DNA from: Heterobasidion occidentale
Lineage: Eukaryota; Basidiomycota; Agaricomycetes; Russulales; Bondarzewiaceae
DNA: 64,000 nucleotides
Assembly: GCA_039111635.1 (NCBI GenBank)
Contig: JBCAQO010000007.1
Coordinates: 2,852,001-2,916,000, forward strand
Direction of reading: 5' to 3'
Position numbers and translations under genes: made by a program. Below the pieces are notes generated by a model. That model had not been told where the DNA came from and did not search any database. It worked only from the letters and a program-made list of their open reading frames with translations. Numbering within the stretch: position 1 is the stretch's first letter; each line of letters opens with the position of its first letter. Shown piece after piece: positions 42,228 to 51,999 of this stretch.

Positions 42228-42467
42228 ACTCGGGATTTCGATGCATTCTTGACACCCATGCAAACCGCATAGTATCTCCAGTTTGGAGCTACCGACTCTA
42301 ATATTTGTTTCGCGTGACCAGGATCTAGCTATGACATCTCTTGCTCGATGTATCTACAGACTTTCTGGCATTCATTGGGAACAGAAAATTATCCATAGTA
42401 ATTCCATCCCAAGCACTTCGATCATCATCCGGCATGAATTCTTCGAAGATGAATCCGGATATATGCG

Positions 42468-43821
42468 TCACTCTTTCCTCCGCTTGCTTGCTCGTTCAAC
42501 ATCTTCCAGATCTTCATCGTTGAGGTCGAGTTCAATATCCCAAACCGGACTTGCCTGACGCTTGCGTGCACGTTCCGAAGATGGGCCTTCCGAGGGGGAC
42601 CGTGGGACGGGCGGAGAGGGTGAGTTGAGATCGAGCTCAATGTCCCAGACTGGACTTGGAGATCGCGCAGGTCGTCGACTCAGCTGTGATGAGGGGGGAG
42701 GGTAGTCTCCAGTGTCGTTAGCTTTTTCCTTTCCTTTCCCACTTTCACGCGACGCGGTGGAAATTTCGATGGACGTTGTAGGTGGAAGAAGGCTTCCACT
42801 TGTGCCAAGAGCTGCACGCGCTTTGACACCGGCTGCGCTGTCGCGAAAAGGGTGATTGAACGCGTCTTTCATGCGCGCCACCTTTTTAGGACCGAAGCCC
42901 GGTAGCCGAGAGAGTTGATCTGACGTCGCGCGGGAGATGTTCGCAAAGCTCTGCATCGAGAGCAGTGAACAATTGCAACAGCGGGTGGGAATGCGTGATT
43001 AGAACATACGCCGAAAGATGCGCGCAGTGTCTCTACGTCGGTCTTGTTGACCCTGCTGATGCCGGTAAGCGCTGCACGCATGATGGCGCTGGGTTCGCGC
43101 TCGACGCGCTCACGAATGAGATCTGGGGGCTTGCGCTCAAATTGCTTGAAAGTCGACAAGTATTGCCCGGCTTCGTCCGCGCTGATGCATCCAGGATAGG
43201 TTTCGGGACAATGAAGAACTGGGAATGAGACGCACCTCCATGTAACTATGATCGTAATGTTGTTGATCATGCACATCTGGAAAAATCATCGTGAAGGGCT
43301 GCTCTGGGTGAGTATAGAAGTAGACAGACTTTGGTCAGTTCTCGAATGTGATCCTGGTGTTCTGTCTGTGGCATTGTCAGGATCACTAGACCCTCGGGAT
43401 TGCAGGAGAGCGCATACGATATCACACATGAGTAGCAGTATGCGTAGATTGTATGCGTACCTAGGGCCTCAATCCGCTGGTGAATGTACTCTGGATGAAG
43501 GCGGTGGTACCGTAGGCTATATGGGCAGCAACGAATCGTATATTTGCAGCATTCGAGGTCGCGCATGCGCTCACCTGAGGAATAACACGCCGGTCGTCTT
43601 TCCTACCTGGAAGTCTGGCACAATCTCTCCAAACTCCTTCCCAACATTCCGGATGCACTCGAGGACCGGATTCAACCTCTATTTGGCTGTGAAATTCGGG
43701 AATGAAACGAAAAATAGATTGAACTTACTTGCCTAGGATTTATGATGATGTTGTTACCTGTCCCGGGTTGAATAATGGGAGGCTTGGGCTTGCTAACGCT
43801 CGTATCAACTACCGAAGCCAT
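42468..43821 (-). CDS. RAD10: RAD10/ERCC1, DNA repair endonuclease subunit
   Basis: RAD10 pairs with RAD1/XPF to cut 5' of bulky lesions in nucleotide excision and crosslink repair. Start MASVVDTSVSKPKPPIIQPG; then NNIIINPRQRLNPVLECIRN, DFQVGKTTGVLFLSLRYHRL and HPEYIHQRIEAL. The central domain continues AYNLRILLLMCDI, EHQDHIRELTKMCMINNITI and SADEAGQYLSTFKQFERKPP. The helix-hairpin-helix pair that binds XPF is FANISRATSDQLSRLPGFGP. A disordered tail of about 110 residues repeats SPVWDIELDLN twice. Between IEALG and AYNLR the frame shifts by one base near 43458-43464; GGTCAC in place of GGTAC would give the usual LGHAYN. Confidence 0.93.
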
Positions 43822-43983
43822 TCGGTTTCTCTGTTTTGAAAAACGATCAAATGATCTAGAGCCAGTCTTGCTGGAGCACTAACAGTACTGGAGGGTTGCT
43901 ATGTCCGAACTCCGCTGCACTGTGGATGCAGCAAATCGCCTGTGTGTAACGAGGCAAGTACTTTGTGGAGGAACAACAAAGTA

Positions 43984-44063
43984 TCGGATATGGTGTAACG
44001 TCTAACATTGCCGCCTCTCATTACTGTGCGCGGCAGCTCGGGGTTCGATTCCCCGTATCCGAA
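43984..44063 (+). tRNA. tRNA-Glu (anticodon CTC) with an 8-nt intron
   Basis: Acceptor stem TCGGATA pairs with TATCCGA, then an A discriminator. The anticodon stem GCCGC pairs with GCGGC. The loop reads CTCTCA, then an extra TTACTGTG, then C, putting CTC at 34-36 and an 8-nt insert at the canonical 37/38 intron site. T-arm CGGGGTTCGATTCCCCG is perfect. It sits alone in the 480-bp gap between RAD10 and the WDR48 homologue. Confidence 0.85.
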
Positions 44064-44302
44064 TGCCTAAGTCTAGATATTTGTTTTTTGTTTCTCAGTG
44101 TGGGGCCTGTTTAATCCAGAACTTGAAGCTGCTGAGAGTGATCTGTGATATCTCTGACATGGTCAAAACCGGTCTATACATTGCAGCCTGCGAATAACAG
44201 ATTAAAGATGACACGCTAAAAACACTCTATTCACGAGTTCCGTATAACTTATGAAAAAAAAAGATCACCACGACAAGCATGACCTCGACAAGTATGATGC
44301 AA

Positions 44303-47300
44303 TCACAGGCTCGGAGACAAGCCTGGCGGCACAGGCTCCTGCCGCTTCCGGCGATAGTGCATCGTCAGCTCCGCCGCCTGCCGCCACACGAACTGGCGCA
44401 CAGCCGCAAGCGTCATGTCGAGCGGGAGCACGACGTCGTTGCAGAGGATCTCCCACGTCTCGTCCGGCCGCGGCCTCGCATGGCCGCCGTCCGCGTCGCG
44501 CGCCCTCGCGGCGGCGGCAGTAGCGGGAGAGGAGGAGGTCGTCCGGTGGGTGTCGGCCGAGGACCGGGGGGACGTGCGGGGCGAGGTCGCCGAAGACGCG
44601 ACGCCCAGGCCGCCCGCCATCTTGTCGATCTTGTCTTGAACCTGGCGTGCAACGAAAAAACCGCGTCGGCGGAGACGGGGTCAGCGTCGGGCGTCGGGCG
44701 TCACGCAGAGAGGGGGTCGTAGAGAGGAACGGACGTACGTGTGCGGTTAGCTTGCGCACGCGCAAGAACCGACTGGCCGTCAATTTCGACTGCGCCCTGT
44801 GCGCGAAAGCAAACGTGCGCGTGAGCGGGCGGACTCGAATCGCGTTTGGCACAACGAGGAAAGCACCTACGTGTTCAGCAGCTCCGGCAAGCGCTCCGCG
44901 TCCGGCTCCTGCTCTGATACGGCAGCAGCACGAACCCGATCTTCGTGACCGGCGGCGCGGGCGCCTTGCCGAGGAGCAAGAACTCGAGCAGCCACACGGG
45001 CAGCGCCTCCTCCAGCGCGCGCACGTCCGCGCCCGTGCTCGACACGGACCCGAAGTAGACGACGGTCCAGTCCGGCGAGGCCTGCTCCTGCACCATGACC
45101 GGCATCGCCGGGTTCAGCGGCAGCGTCGGGTTGTCGGCCGACGTCGGCGGGTTCAGCGCGCCGGCCAGCACGGCCTGCGCCGGGGTGCGCGCCGTCGGGC
45201 CTGGAGCGAGGACTTCCTGTGCGATCGTCAGTATACCGCCGCCTCTCAGAACAACACCACGACGAGGACGTGCGCGGCGCCGCTGCGTACCGGTGTATCC
45301 GGTACCGCCGGCACCTGGTCAGCCCCGCTCGTCGTAGGCCGCGGCGTCGCGGGGCCCGCCTCGCTCGGCGGCCGCTTGCTGATCTTCCCGATGCTCTTCA
45401 GGCGGCCCATCAGGCCGCCCGCGTTGGGCGTCGCCGGCGCGTCCGGCAGCTTGCCCCCGGGGCCGCCCCACCCCGAGAAGTCGTCTACGTCGGCCACCGC
45501 GCTGCCGCCGCCGCCGGAGGACACGGACGGACGGCGCACGCGCACGGTGAAGTAGTCGTGCTGCTCCTTGTGCGGCGGGTGCGCCACGGGCGTCGTGGAC
45601 GCATCTGTCTGCGCTTTGGTGTGCCCGTGGCGGTGGCCCGCGATTGGGGTGGCGTCGTTAGCGGGGGCGGAGGTGGCGCTGGGCGACTGCTGGATCGGCG
45701 AGAGCGGCTGGTAGAGCGGGATTTTGGGCGTGAGGAGGGGCGAGGTGCTGGGGCTCCAGGGGATGGAGGGGGTGACGGCGGGGGTGAGCGTCGGCGAGGA
45801 GAAGACGGCGGTGTGCGAGGGCGAGGGCGAGGGCGAGGGCGCGGACACGGATTGCTTGGACGACGTAGAAGAGGATCGGCGTCGCGAGGGCGGCACGGTG
45901 CCGTGCACGTGCACGTGCGAGTGCGAGTGGGTGTGGGCGTGGGCGTAATTGTGCTGCGGCAGCGGGGGCGGAGAGCCCCCGCGCTGCGACCCGTCGGTCC
46001 CGCGAACGCGGCGCGTGTACGCGCGCTGCTCCTCGCGAATAAAGTTGATGAACAGGTTGCGCAGCACCCAGCGCCCGAGGTTCACTGCCGCACGGGCGCG
46101 TGCGCAACGATGACCCAGAGACAACATCAGCGCTCTGACCCGAACAAACAAAAAAAAAAGCGACCGCGTCGCGACTCACATCGATGCTCCTCGGCATAAT
46201 GCCGGTCGCCCCCGATCCTGACCTCGTCCGCGTAAAGCTCCGCATCGAAGCACTTCTCGTCGACGTGCACGGTCAGCACCCCGATCTTCGTATCCACCGT
46301 CGACCACGGCATCACCACCGCCTCGCCCTCGATGCGCTCCCGCACGATCTCCAGCGCCTCCCGCGGACTCCGCTCCCGCCCGCCCACACCCACACCCACG
46401 CCGCTCCCGCTCCCCCCGCTCGCCGTGCTCCCGCCCCTTGCCCCGTCCGCCCCATCCAGATCCTCCCTCAAAAACGCACCCACACAGACACCCCGCACGA
46501 GGTCCCACACCCGCACCTCCGCGGCCGTGTCCACCGTGAGCGCGTGCACGCGGTCGTTCAGCACGATCGCGCGCACGAGCCCCCGCTCGCCCGCGATCAC
46601 CGCGTCCGGCGCCCCACACAGCGGCACCGCGTCCCCGCACACCTCGCGCTGCTCGAACTCCGCCCGCCCGCTCCGCCGCGCCGCGCCGTACGCCCCGCGC
46701 GGCGAGCCCTCCTCGCGCCCGTGCTCGTGCTCGTGCTCGTAGTCCCCGCGCGGCGACGGCGGCCCACCGAGCGCCTCGCTCTGCACGGGGCTCGCCGCGC
46801 GCAAGCCCTGCGTCTGCGCAGTGGCGGGGAACACCGCCTGCAGCGGCGACTGCACGAGCGCGGGCGCGCGCGGCACCGACAGCACCGACGCAGCCGAATA
46901 CAGCGTCGCCACGTCCGCGTCGCGCGCGCGCGCGCCACCCGCCCCGGTGCCCGCGAGCGGCGAGTACGGCGCAAAGGCGTCGTGCGGCGACGCGAGGCGC
47001 ACGAGGCTCGCGAACGGGAGCCCGTACCACGTCGTCGCGCCCTCTTGGGGCCCGCCGAGCCACGCGCCGGAGCCCGAGCCCGAGCCGAGCGCGTGCCCTT
47101 CCGAGGGATACGCGGCGCCGGCCGTGTACGCGTGTCTCGGCGGCGCGCGCCCCGGCCCCGGCGGCATCGCGACCGTCGATGGCGAGTGCGTGGACGGGAG
47201 CGACGGCATCGCGCCGCCGTTCTCGAGCGCGAGCGAGCGCGGGCGATACGCGTCCATGCTGCGCGACTTGCGCTGGACGCCGCCCGGCCCCGCGCGCGCG

Positions 47301-49549
47301 CTTCCAGACGAAGGAGAAGCTGCAATCGGGAGCGCTGCGGGCCTGTCGTCGCCATCGCCATCGCCATCGCCATCAGCGCGAACATCAGCGTGTGCATCAG
47401 CGTGGATATCAGCGTGCGCATCAACATCGGCCTCAGGCTCCGAAACAAAGTTGACACCGGGCTCCGGTTCCGGCGCGAACGCGAACGCGTACGCCGTCGC
47501 TGCCGCGCGCACCGCGCGGCGCGGGGGCGCGCGCCAGCGGCGGAGGGTGGAGGTGCCCGAGGCGGTCCAGACGAGGCCGTCGTCCATCGCCACGATCTTG
47601 TTCACGCCCGCGCCCGCGCCCCCACCGCCAACGCCGCCTCCGTCTGTGCTGCCTGATCCGCCGCCGCCGCCGCCGCTGCCGCCTGGCAGGTCTGCGGCGG
47701 CCTCGGGCGCGTTGGCAGAGCACGACGCATTCGCCCTCGGCGATGTCGGCGCAGTTCTCGACGTCGACGCGGCAGACGTAGCCCGAGCGGTCGCCGGAGT
47801 AGAAGACCTCGAGGGAGGGGTGCGTCGAGTGGAGCGACCAGACGGAGTCGGTGTGGTGCGTGAAGGTGTGCAGGCAGCGCTGGGAGGCGAGGGACCAGAG
47901 CTTGATGGAAGCTGCGGCGCGGCGAGGGGGGGAATGGGTGTTTAGTGCGACGAGGGGTAAGAGAGAGAGGAACGTGATGGCAGGCGACTCACCGTCCGCA
48001 GACGCCGTCAACAGCTGGCCCAAAACGCATCAGCATCACCCGCCTCTCAACACGCCCGAGCGAATGGTGGGGACTCACGTATCGCGCGTCCTCCGACAGC
48101 ACCATCGCGCGGATGTTATCCGTGTGCCCGACGAGCTTCCCGACGCGCTTCCCCGCGCGCGGGTCCCACATGCGCACGACGCGCTCCGGGCCGCCCGCGG
48201 CGATCGTGTGACCCAGCGGGTCGACCGCGAGCGCGTACACGGACGCCTTGGGCCCCGCGGCGTCCGGCGGGCTGAGCGTCATGAGCGGGGCGGCGCCGCG
48301 CGCGGGGGCGGGGGCGTACGACGTGGACGTGGACGTGGACGAGGATAAGGGCGAGGAGGACAGGGAGGAGGAAGTGGTGGTGGTGGTGGTGGAGCGGGAG
48401 AGGTCCCAGAGCTTGATGGTGCGGTCGAAGGACCCAGAAACGATGTATTTCTGTTCGCGGCTGCATAGGGAAGGGCCAGCCCGCGTGAGCGAGTTCGCAA
48501 CCGCGGCAGGTGGGCGGAGGGACAGACGCACCTCTGGGCAAGACAGCGCACGTAGTCGCGGTGCGTGCCGACCGTGACGGGGTCGCACGCCGCCGCGGGG
48601 GAACTGGAGGACGGGGACGCGTGCGGGTTCCAGGCTTTGACGGTGCCGTCGGAGGAGGCGGACACGACTGGCGCGCACGCGTGCACGTCAGGGACCGATC
48701 ACGGGAGAGAGCAGGAGAGGGGGGCGCACCGGTCTGGTTGTAGTTGCATAGAAGGATGTCGTTGACCCAGTCCGTGTGCGCCTGTGCAGACTGGCGGAAC
48801 TGCGACGGCTGCGGTGCACACACGACACAGATACGCGCGCGTTGGTCAGCGCCCGCCGACGTCGTCACAGAGTCGCCCTAAAGAACGCGAGTGCGCACCT
48901 TGCCATCCTGCCACCGCGCATCGTCGATCTCCCAGTTCAGCTCTGCAGCGCGGGCATCGGCGCCCTGGGCGTCCGACACGCTTGGGCGGCGACGCTTGCC
49001 GCTGCCCTTGACGTCGCCGAGGATATCGCCGTCGCTGCGTATCTCGTCCTCCTCCTCGACGACCTCGTCGATGACGTCGTCGCCCCAGCCCGTGAGGAGG
49101 TCCCAGCGGCGGTGGGCGAAGCGCGCCGAGGCGCGCGGGGAAGGGGAATAGAGGGCCTGCGGGGGGCGCGGGCGGGGGCGCATGGGGACGGCGAGGTCCC
49201 AGGCGATGACGAGGCCGTCGCGGCCGCCGGTGTAGAGGATGCCCTCTGGTGCGTGCCTCCCGACGAGGTGCGTGGCGGCGTCGAGGGCGAGGCAGGCGAC
49301 GCCGAGGCGGTGGCGGGGGTGCTGGGCGGGTGCGCGCTGCTTTGTGGGCAGGGCGGGGTGGGCGGGGGCCGGGAGGAGGAGCGGGGCGGAGGAGCGGAGC
49401 GGGGAGGCGGGTGTGTGGATTGGGGGCAGCTGGAGGCGCGGGACGGGCTCTGTGGGCGGCGGGATCACGTACGACACCCGCCGGCGACCGACCGGGCCCA
49501 TTCTCGCGATGTCGTCTGGAGTGTCCGTTCCGTAGAGACGGACGCTCAC
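44303..49549 (-). CDS. WDR48: WDR48/UAF1-like WD40 protein, deubiquitinase cofactor
   Basis: UAF1/WDR48 (Bun107 in fission yeast) binds and activates USP1/12/46-type deubiquitinases. The order is typical: RRRVSYVIP start; repeats with [108 protein letters not shown] and [14 protein letters not shown]; then [16 protein letters not shown]. The C-terminus has the DUF3337/SUMO-like part: [47 protein letters not shown] and [20 protein letters not shown]. Length, about 1,500 aa, is well above the family norm because of Pro/Ala/Asp/His-rich inserts. The frame breaks twice: an extra base near 47713 and a missing one near 44914. It shares a 195-bp divergent promoter with RRP45. Confidence 0.9.
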
Positions 49550-49744
49550 GACGTCGAGACTGCGCTTTTCTGTTGTGGGCGTTGTCGGCGGCGGCGGCGG
49601 CGGCGACGCGCTCGTCGTTGAGGTCAGAGGGATCAGACGTTATCTGTCATCGAAACCTCATCAACCCCCATCTTATCAGATAAGCGGTGGATATATGCGC
49701 CCGACAAGGCCTTGTCGCGCAGATAATCCGCTCTCGCCACGACG

Positions 49745-50861
49745 ATGCGCCCGCCGTCGCCGTCGCTCCCCGAAAAAGAGTTCCTCCTCGCCGCGCTCGC
49801 CCAGGCCCGCCGCCTCGACGGCCGCGCCCTCCTCGACATGCGCACCCCGCTGCTCCACTTCGGCGCCGACCTCGGCAACGTCGAGTGCGCCCTGGGCAAG
49901 ACCCGGTGAGCTGCGCACCGCCGTCGCCGTCGCCGTCCTCCTCCCCTCTGACCAAGGCCCCCCAGCGTGCTCGCCCAGGTCGACGCGAAGATGGTCCGCC
50001 CGCCCCCCGAGCGCCCCTACGACGGCCTCGTCTCCATCCACGCCGAGATCTCCCCCATGGCCGCCCCCGAGTACGAGCCAGGCCGGTAGGTCCGCGCCCC
50101 GCGCCCGCTCGCCCGCCCTCTGTTTTTGTTTTGACCCCCTCGCAGGCCCTCGGACGAGGAGGTCGCGCTCGCGCGCATGCTCGACAAGGTCGTCCGGCGG
50201 AGCGACGCCATCGACAAGGAGTCGCTGTGCGTCCTCGCAGGCCAGCGCGTACGTCCCGCCCGCCCACTCCCACGCCCCACGCGCGCTGACGCCCGCAGGT
50301 GTGGCACCTGCGCCTGACGATCCACTGCCTCGCCGACGCCGGCAACCTCCTCGACTGCGCCTGCCTCGCCGCCGTCGTCGCCCTCCGCCACTTCCGCCGC
50401 CCAGACGTCGAGGTCGTCGGCGACGAGGTCACCGTCGTGCGCCCCTTCCCTCCCTTCCCTCCCTCGCTCCTGACCTTCTCTCTCGCTGCATGAACCAGCA
50501 CCCGCCGACGTCCCGCGCCCCCGTCCCCCTCGCGATGCACCACACCCCCTTCTGCCTCACATTCGCCTACTACCCCCCTCCCCCCTCTTCTACCACCTCC
50601 TCCCTTCCCTCCCCTTCCACCCCAATCTGCCTCCTCGACCCCACGGCTCTCGAACAGCGCCTCTCCCACGGCACCCTCTCCCTCGCGCTCACCGCCACGC
50701 GCGAGCTCTGCGTCGTGCACAAGGCCGGCGGCCTCCCGCTCGCCGTCCCCGACGTCCTGCGCGCCGTCGACGTCGCGTCTGCCCGCGCGAAGGCGCTCGA
50801 GGCGCTCGTGGACGCGCGCCTGGCGGAGGACTGGGCGGGCAGGCGCGTCGAGGTGCGGTAG
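49745..50861 (+). CDS. RRP45: Exosome core subunit RRP45 (RNase PH fold)
   Basis: RRP45 (EXOSC9) is one of six RNase PH-like ring subunits of the RNA exosome, a structural, not catalytic, part in eukaryotes. The N-terminus reads PSPSLPEKEFLLAALAQARR, then LDGRALLDMRTPLLHFG. VLAQVDAKMVRPPPERPYDG and GLVSIHAEISPMAAPEYEPG follow. Then SDAIDKESLCVLAGQRVWHL and TIHCLADAGNLLDCACLAAV are the family's second-half signature, with VPLAMHHTPFCLTFAYYP near the end. Five exons join cleanly with no frame break despite extreme GC content. The start, at 49745, is the first ATG and gives the usual length (about 290 aa). Confidence 0.93.
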
Positions 50862-50887
50862 TGGCCGTGGCCGTGGGCGAGGGCGCG

Positions 50888-51170
50888 GGGGTTACCTTTT
50901 TTCTCGGCCAGACCGCACGGTCTCAAAAATGTACCATCATCGTCATCACCATCATCACGACGCCTGTCTCACTTTTGCGGAAAGACGAGCCAAGGCGGCC
51001 TACATACAATTTTACACCGCCGCGCGCGCGGGGCTACCCTTTTTCTCGGCCAGACCGCACGGTCTCAAAATGTACCATCATCACCATCACCATCATCACG
51101 ACGCCCGTCTCACATTTGCAGAAAGACGAGCCAAGGCGGCCTACATACAATTTTACACCGCCGCGCGCGA
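50888..51170 (+). repeat. Tandem duplication, two copies of about 142 bp
   Basis: Copies at about 50888-51029 and 51030-51170 are nearly identical. Each contains CTCGGCCAGACCGCACGGTC, a run of CAT/CAC triplets, and a closing TACATACAATTTTACACCGC. They lie directly after the RRP45 stop codon and could be its 3' UTR. Confidence 0.9.
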
Positions 51171-51237
51171 TCGAACGCGGACAGCGACAGCGACGGCCAG
51201 TAAGTACTCAGTAAGTAAGTACTCAGTAAGTAAGTAA
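50929..51237 (+). CDS. Possible small His-rich protein spanning the duplication (102 codons)
   Basis: An ATG in each repeat copy begins MYHH followed by a His run, then LTFAERRAKAAYIQFYTAAR. The distance from the first ATG to the second is 141 nt, so one frame continues through both copies. Differences between copies in this frame are two amino-acid changes and at least two silent third-position changes. That is weak evidence of coding constraint. Against it, composition is extreme, there is no known family, and it may be 3' UTR of RRP45. The end contains SKYSVSKYSVSK, from a GTAAGTACTCA-type repeat. Confidence 0.3.
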   Translation: MYHHRHHHHHDACLTFAERRAKAAYIQFYTAARAGLPFFSARPHGLKMYHHHHHHHHDARLTFAERRAKAAYIQFYTAARDRTRTATATASKYSVSKYSVSK

Positions 51238-51256
51238 AAAGTAAAAATCAAGTAAG
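51198..51256 (+). repeat. Simple repeat (AGTAAGTACTC type)
   Basis: AGTAAGTACTC and AGTAAGTA units recur, ending in an AAAAAGTAAAAATC tract. The unit contains GTAAGT, the consensus 5' splice site, several times over. Confidence 0.8.
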
Positions 51257-51620
51257 TACGCCCCGAACGCGACGCCCCCCTACCCCCGCCCCCACCTCGA
51301 GCGCGACACCACCCTCGAATCACCGAACGCCCATTACGACCGCCCACCTGCCCTCCCGCCTGCCCTCCTGGTATCTGCGCCCATTAAGCAAAGCAAAGTA
51401 TGAAGCTGGGGATATGAGGTATCACTAGCGCCGCGCGCGCGCGTATGCGTATCTGTATGTAGTGGCCGTGGCTGTAGCCATAGCCATAGGTGTATCTGTA
51501 TCTGTATGGTGTGGCCGTGGTCGTATGGTGTATCTGTATGGTATCGGTGGGCGCGTATGTATCGTATAGAGCAGCGCACGAAGAGGGCGCCGCGGTCGCC
51601 GGGTGTTGTAGCTATGATAC

Positions 51621-51675
51621 ACGAACAACGAACAACGAACAACGAACAACGGATAACGAACAACGAACAACGGAC
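51621..51675 (+). repeat. Heptanucleotide repeat (ACGAACA)n
   Basis: At least six near-perfect ACGAACA units, with single-base variants (ACGGATA, ACGGACA). It is about 330 bp beyond the stop of the F-box gene. A second degenerate repeat of GTATCTGTATG-like units precedes it (about 51440-51550). Confidence 0.8.
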
Positions 51676-51999
51676 AGACGGCGTGGGCCGCGATATAACA
51701 GGGGAGGTAAGGGCGCGGGAATGGGCACGGATGGGCAAGGGGAAGGGGCAGGGGGAGGAGGAGGAGGGAGGAGGGAAGAGGAAAGAAGAGGAGGGCAGCC
51801 GCTCGCTCCGCGGTCGGCCCCGCCGCCTATGTACAACACACAAGCCCGCCCGACCGCGGACGGCGCCGCGCCGAACACATACAACAAACGACGCGTGTGC
51901 GCACGCGCGCTCGCCCGCCCGCCCGCCAGTCGAGCCGTCGCCCGGCGGGCCATCTCTGCCCCGCCTGCCCCGTCCAACAGCCCGCCCGCGCCCCACCGC

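Larger units (their letters stand above)
50862..51999. other. Repeat-rich GC-rich intergenic region
   Basis: Apart from the duplication and simple repeats listed separately, I see nothing else. This is the shared 3' flank of RRP45 and the F-box gene. Long open frames here come from GC-rich composition. Confidence 0.5.

Noticed and set aside
46184..47656. 490-codon plus-strand open frame opposite the WDR48 gene
   Set aside because: Arg/Pro/His-rich shadow produced by very high GC; the minus strand holds conserved WD40 and SUMO-like sequence.
42468..49549. A DNA-repair gene cluster (RAD10 next to the UAF1 homologue)
   Set aside because: Both genes are on the minus strand with a tRNA and separate promoters between them; adjacency of two housekeeping genes is not evidence of a cluster.
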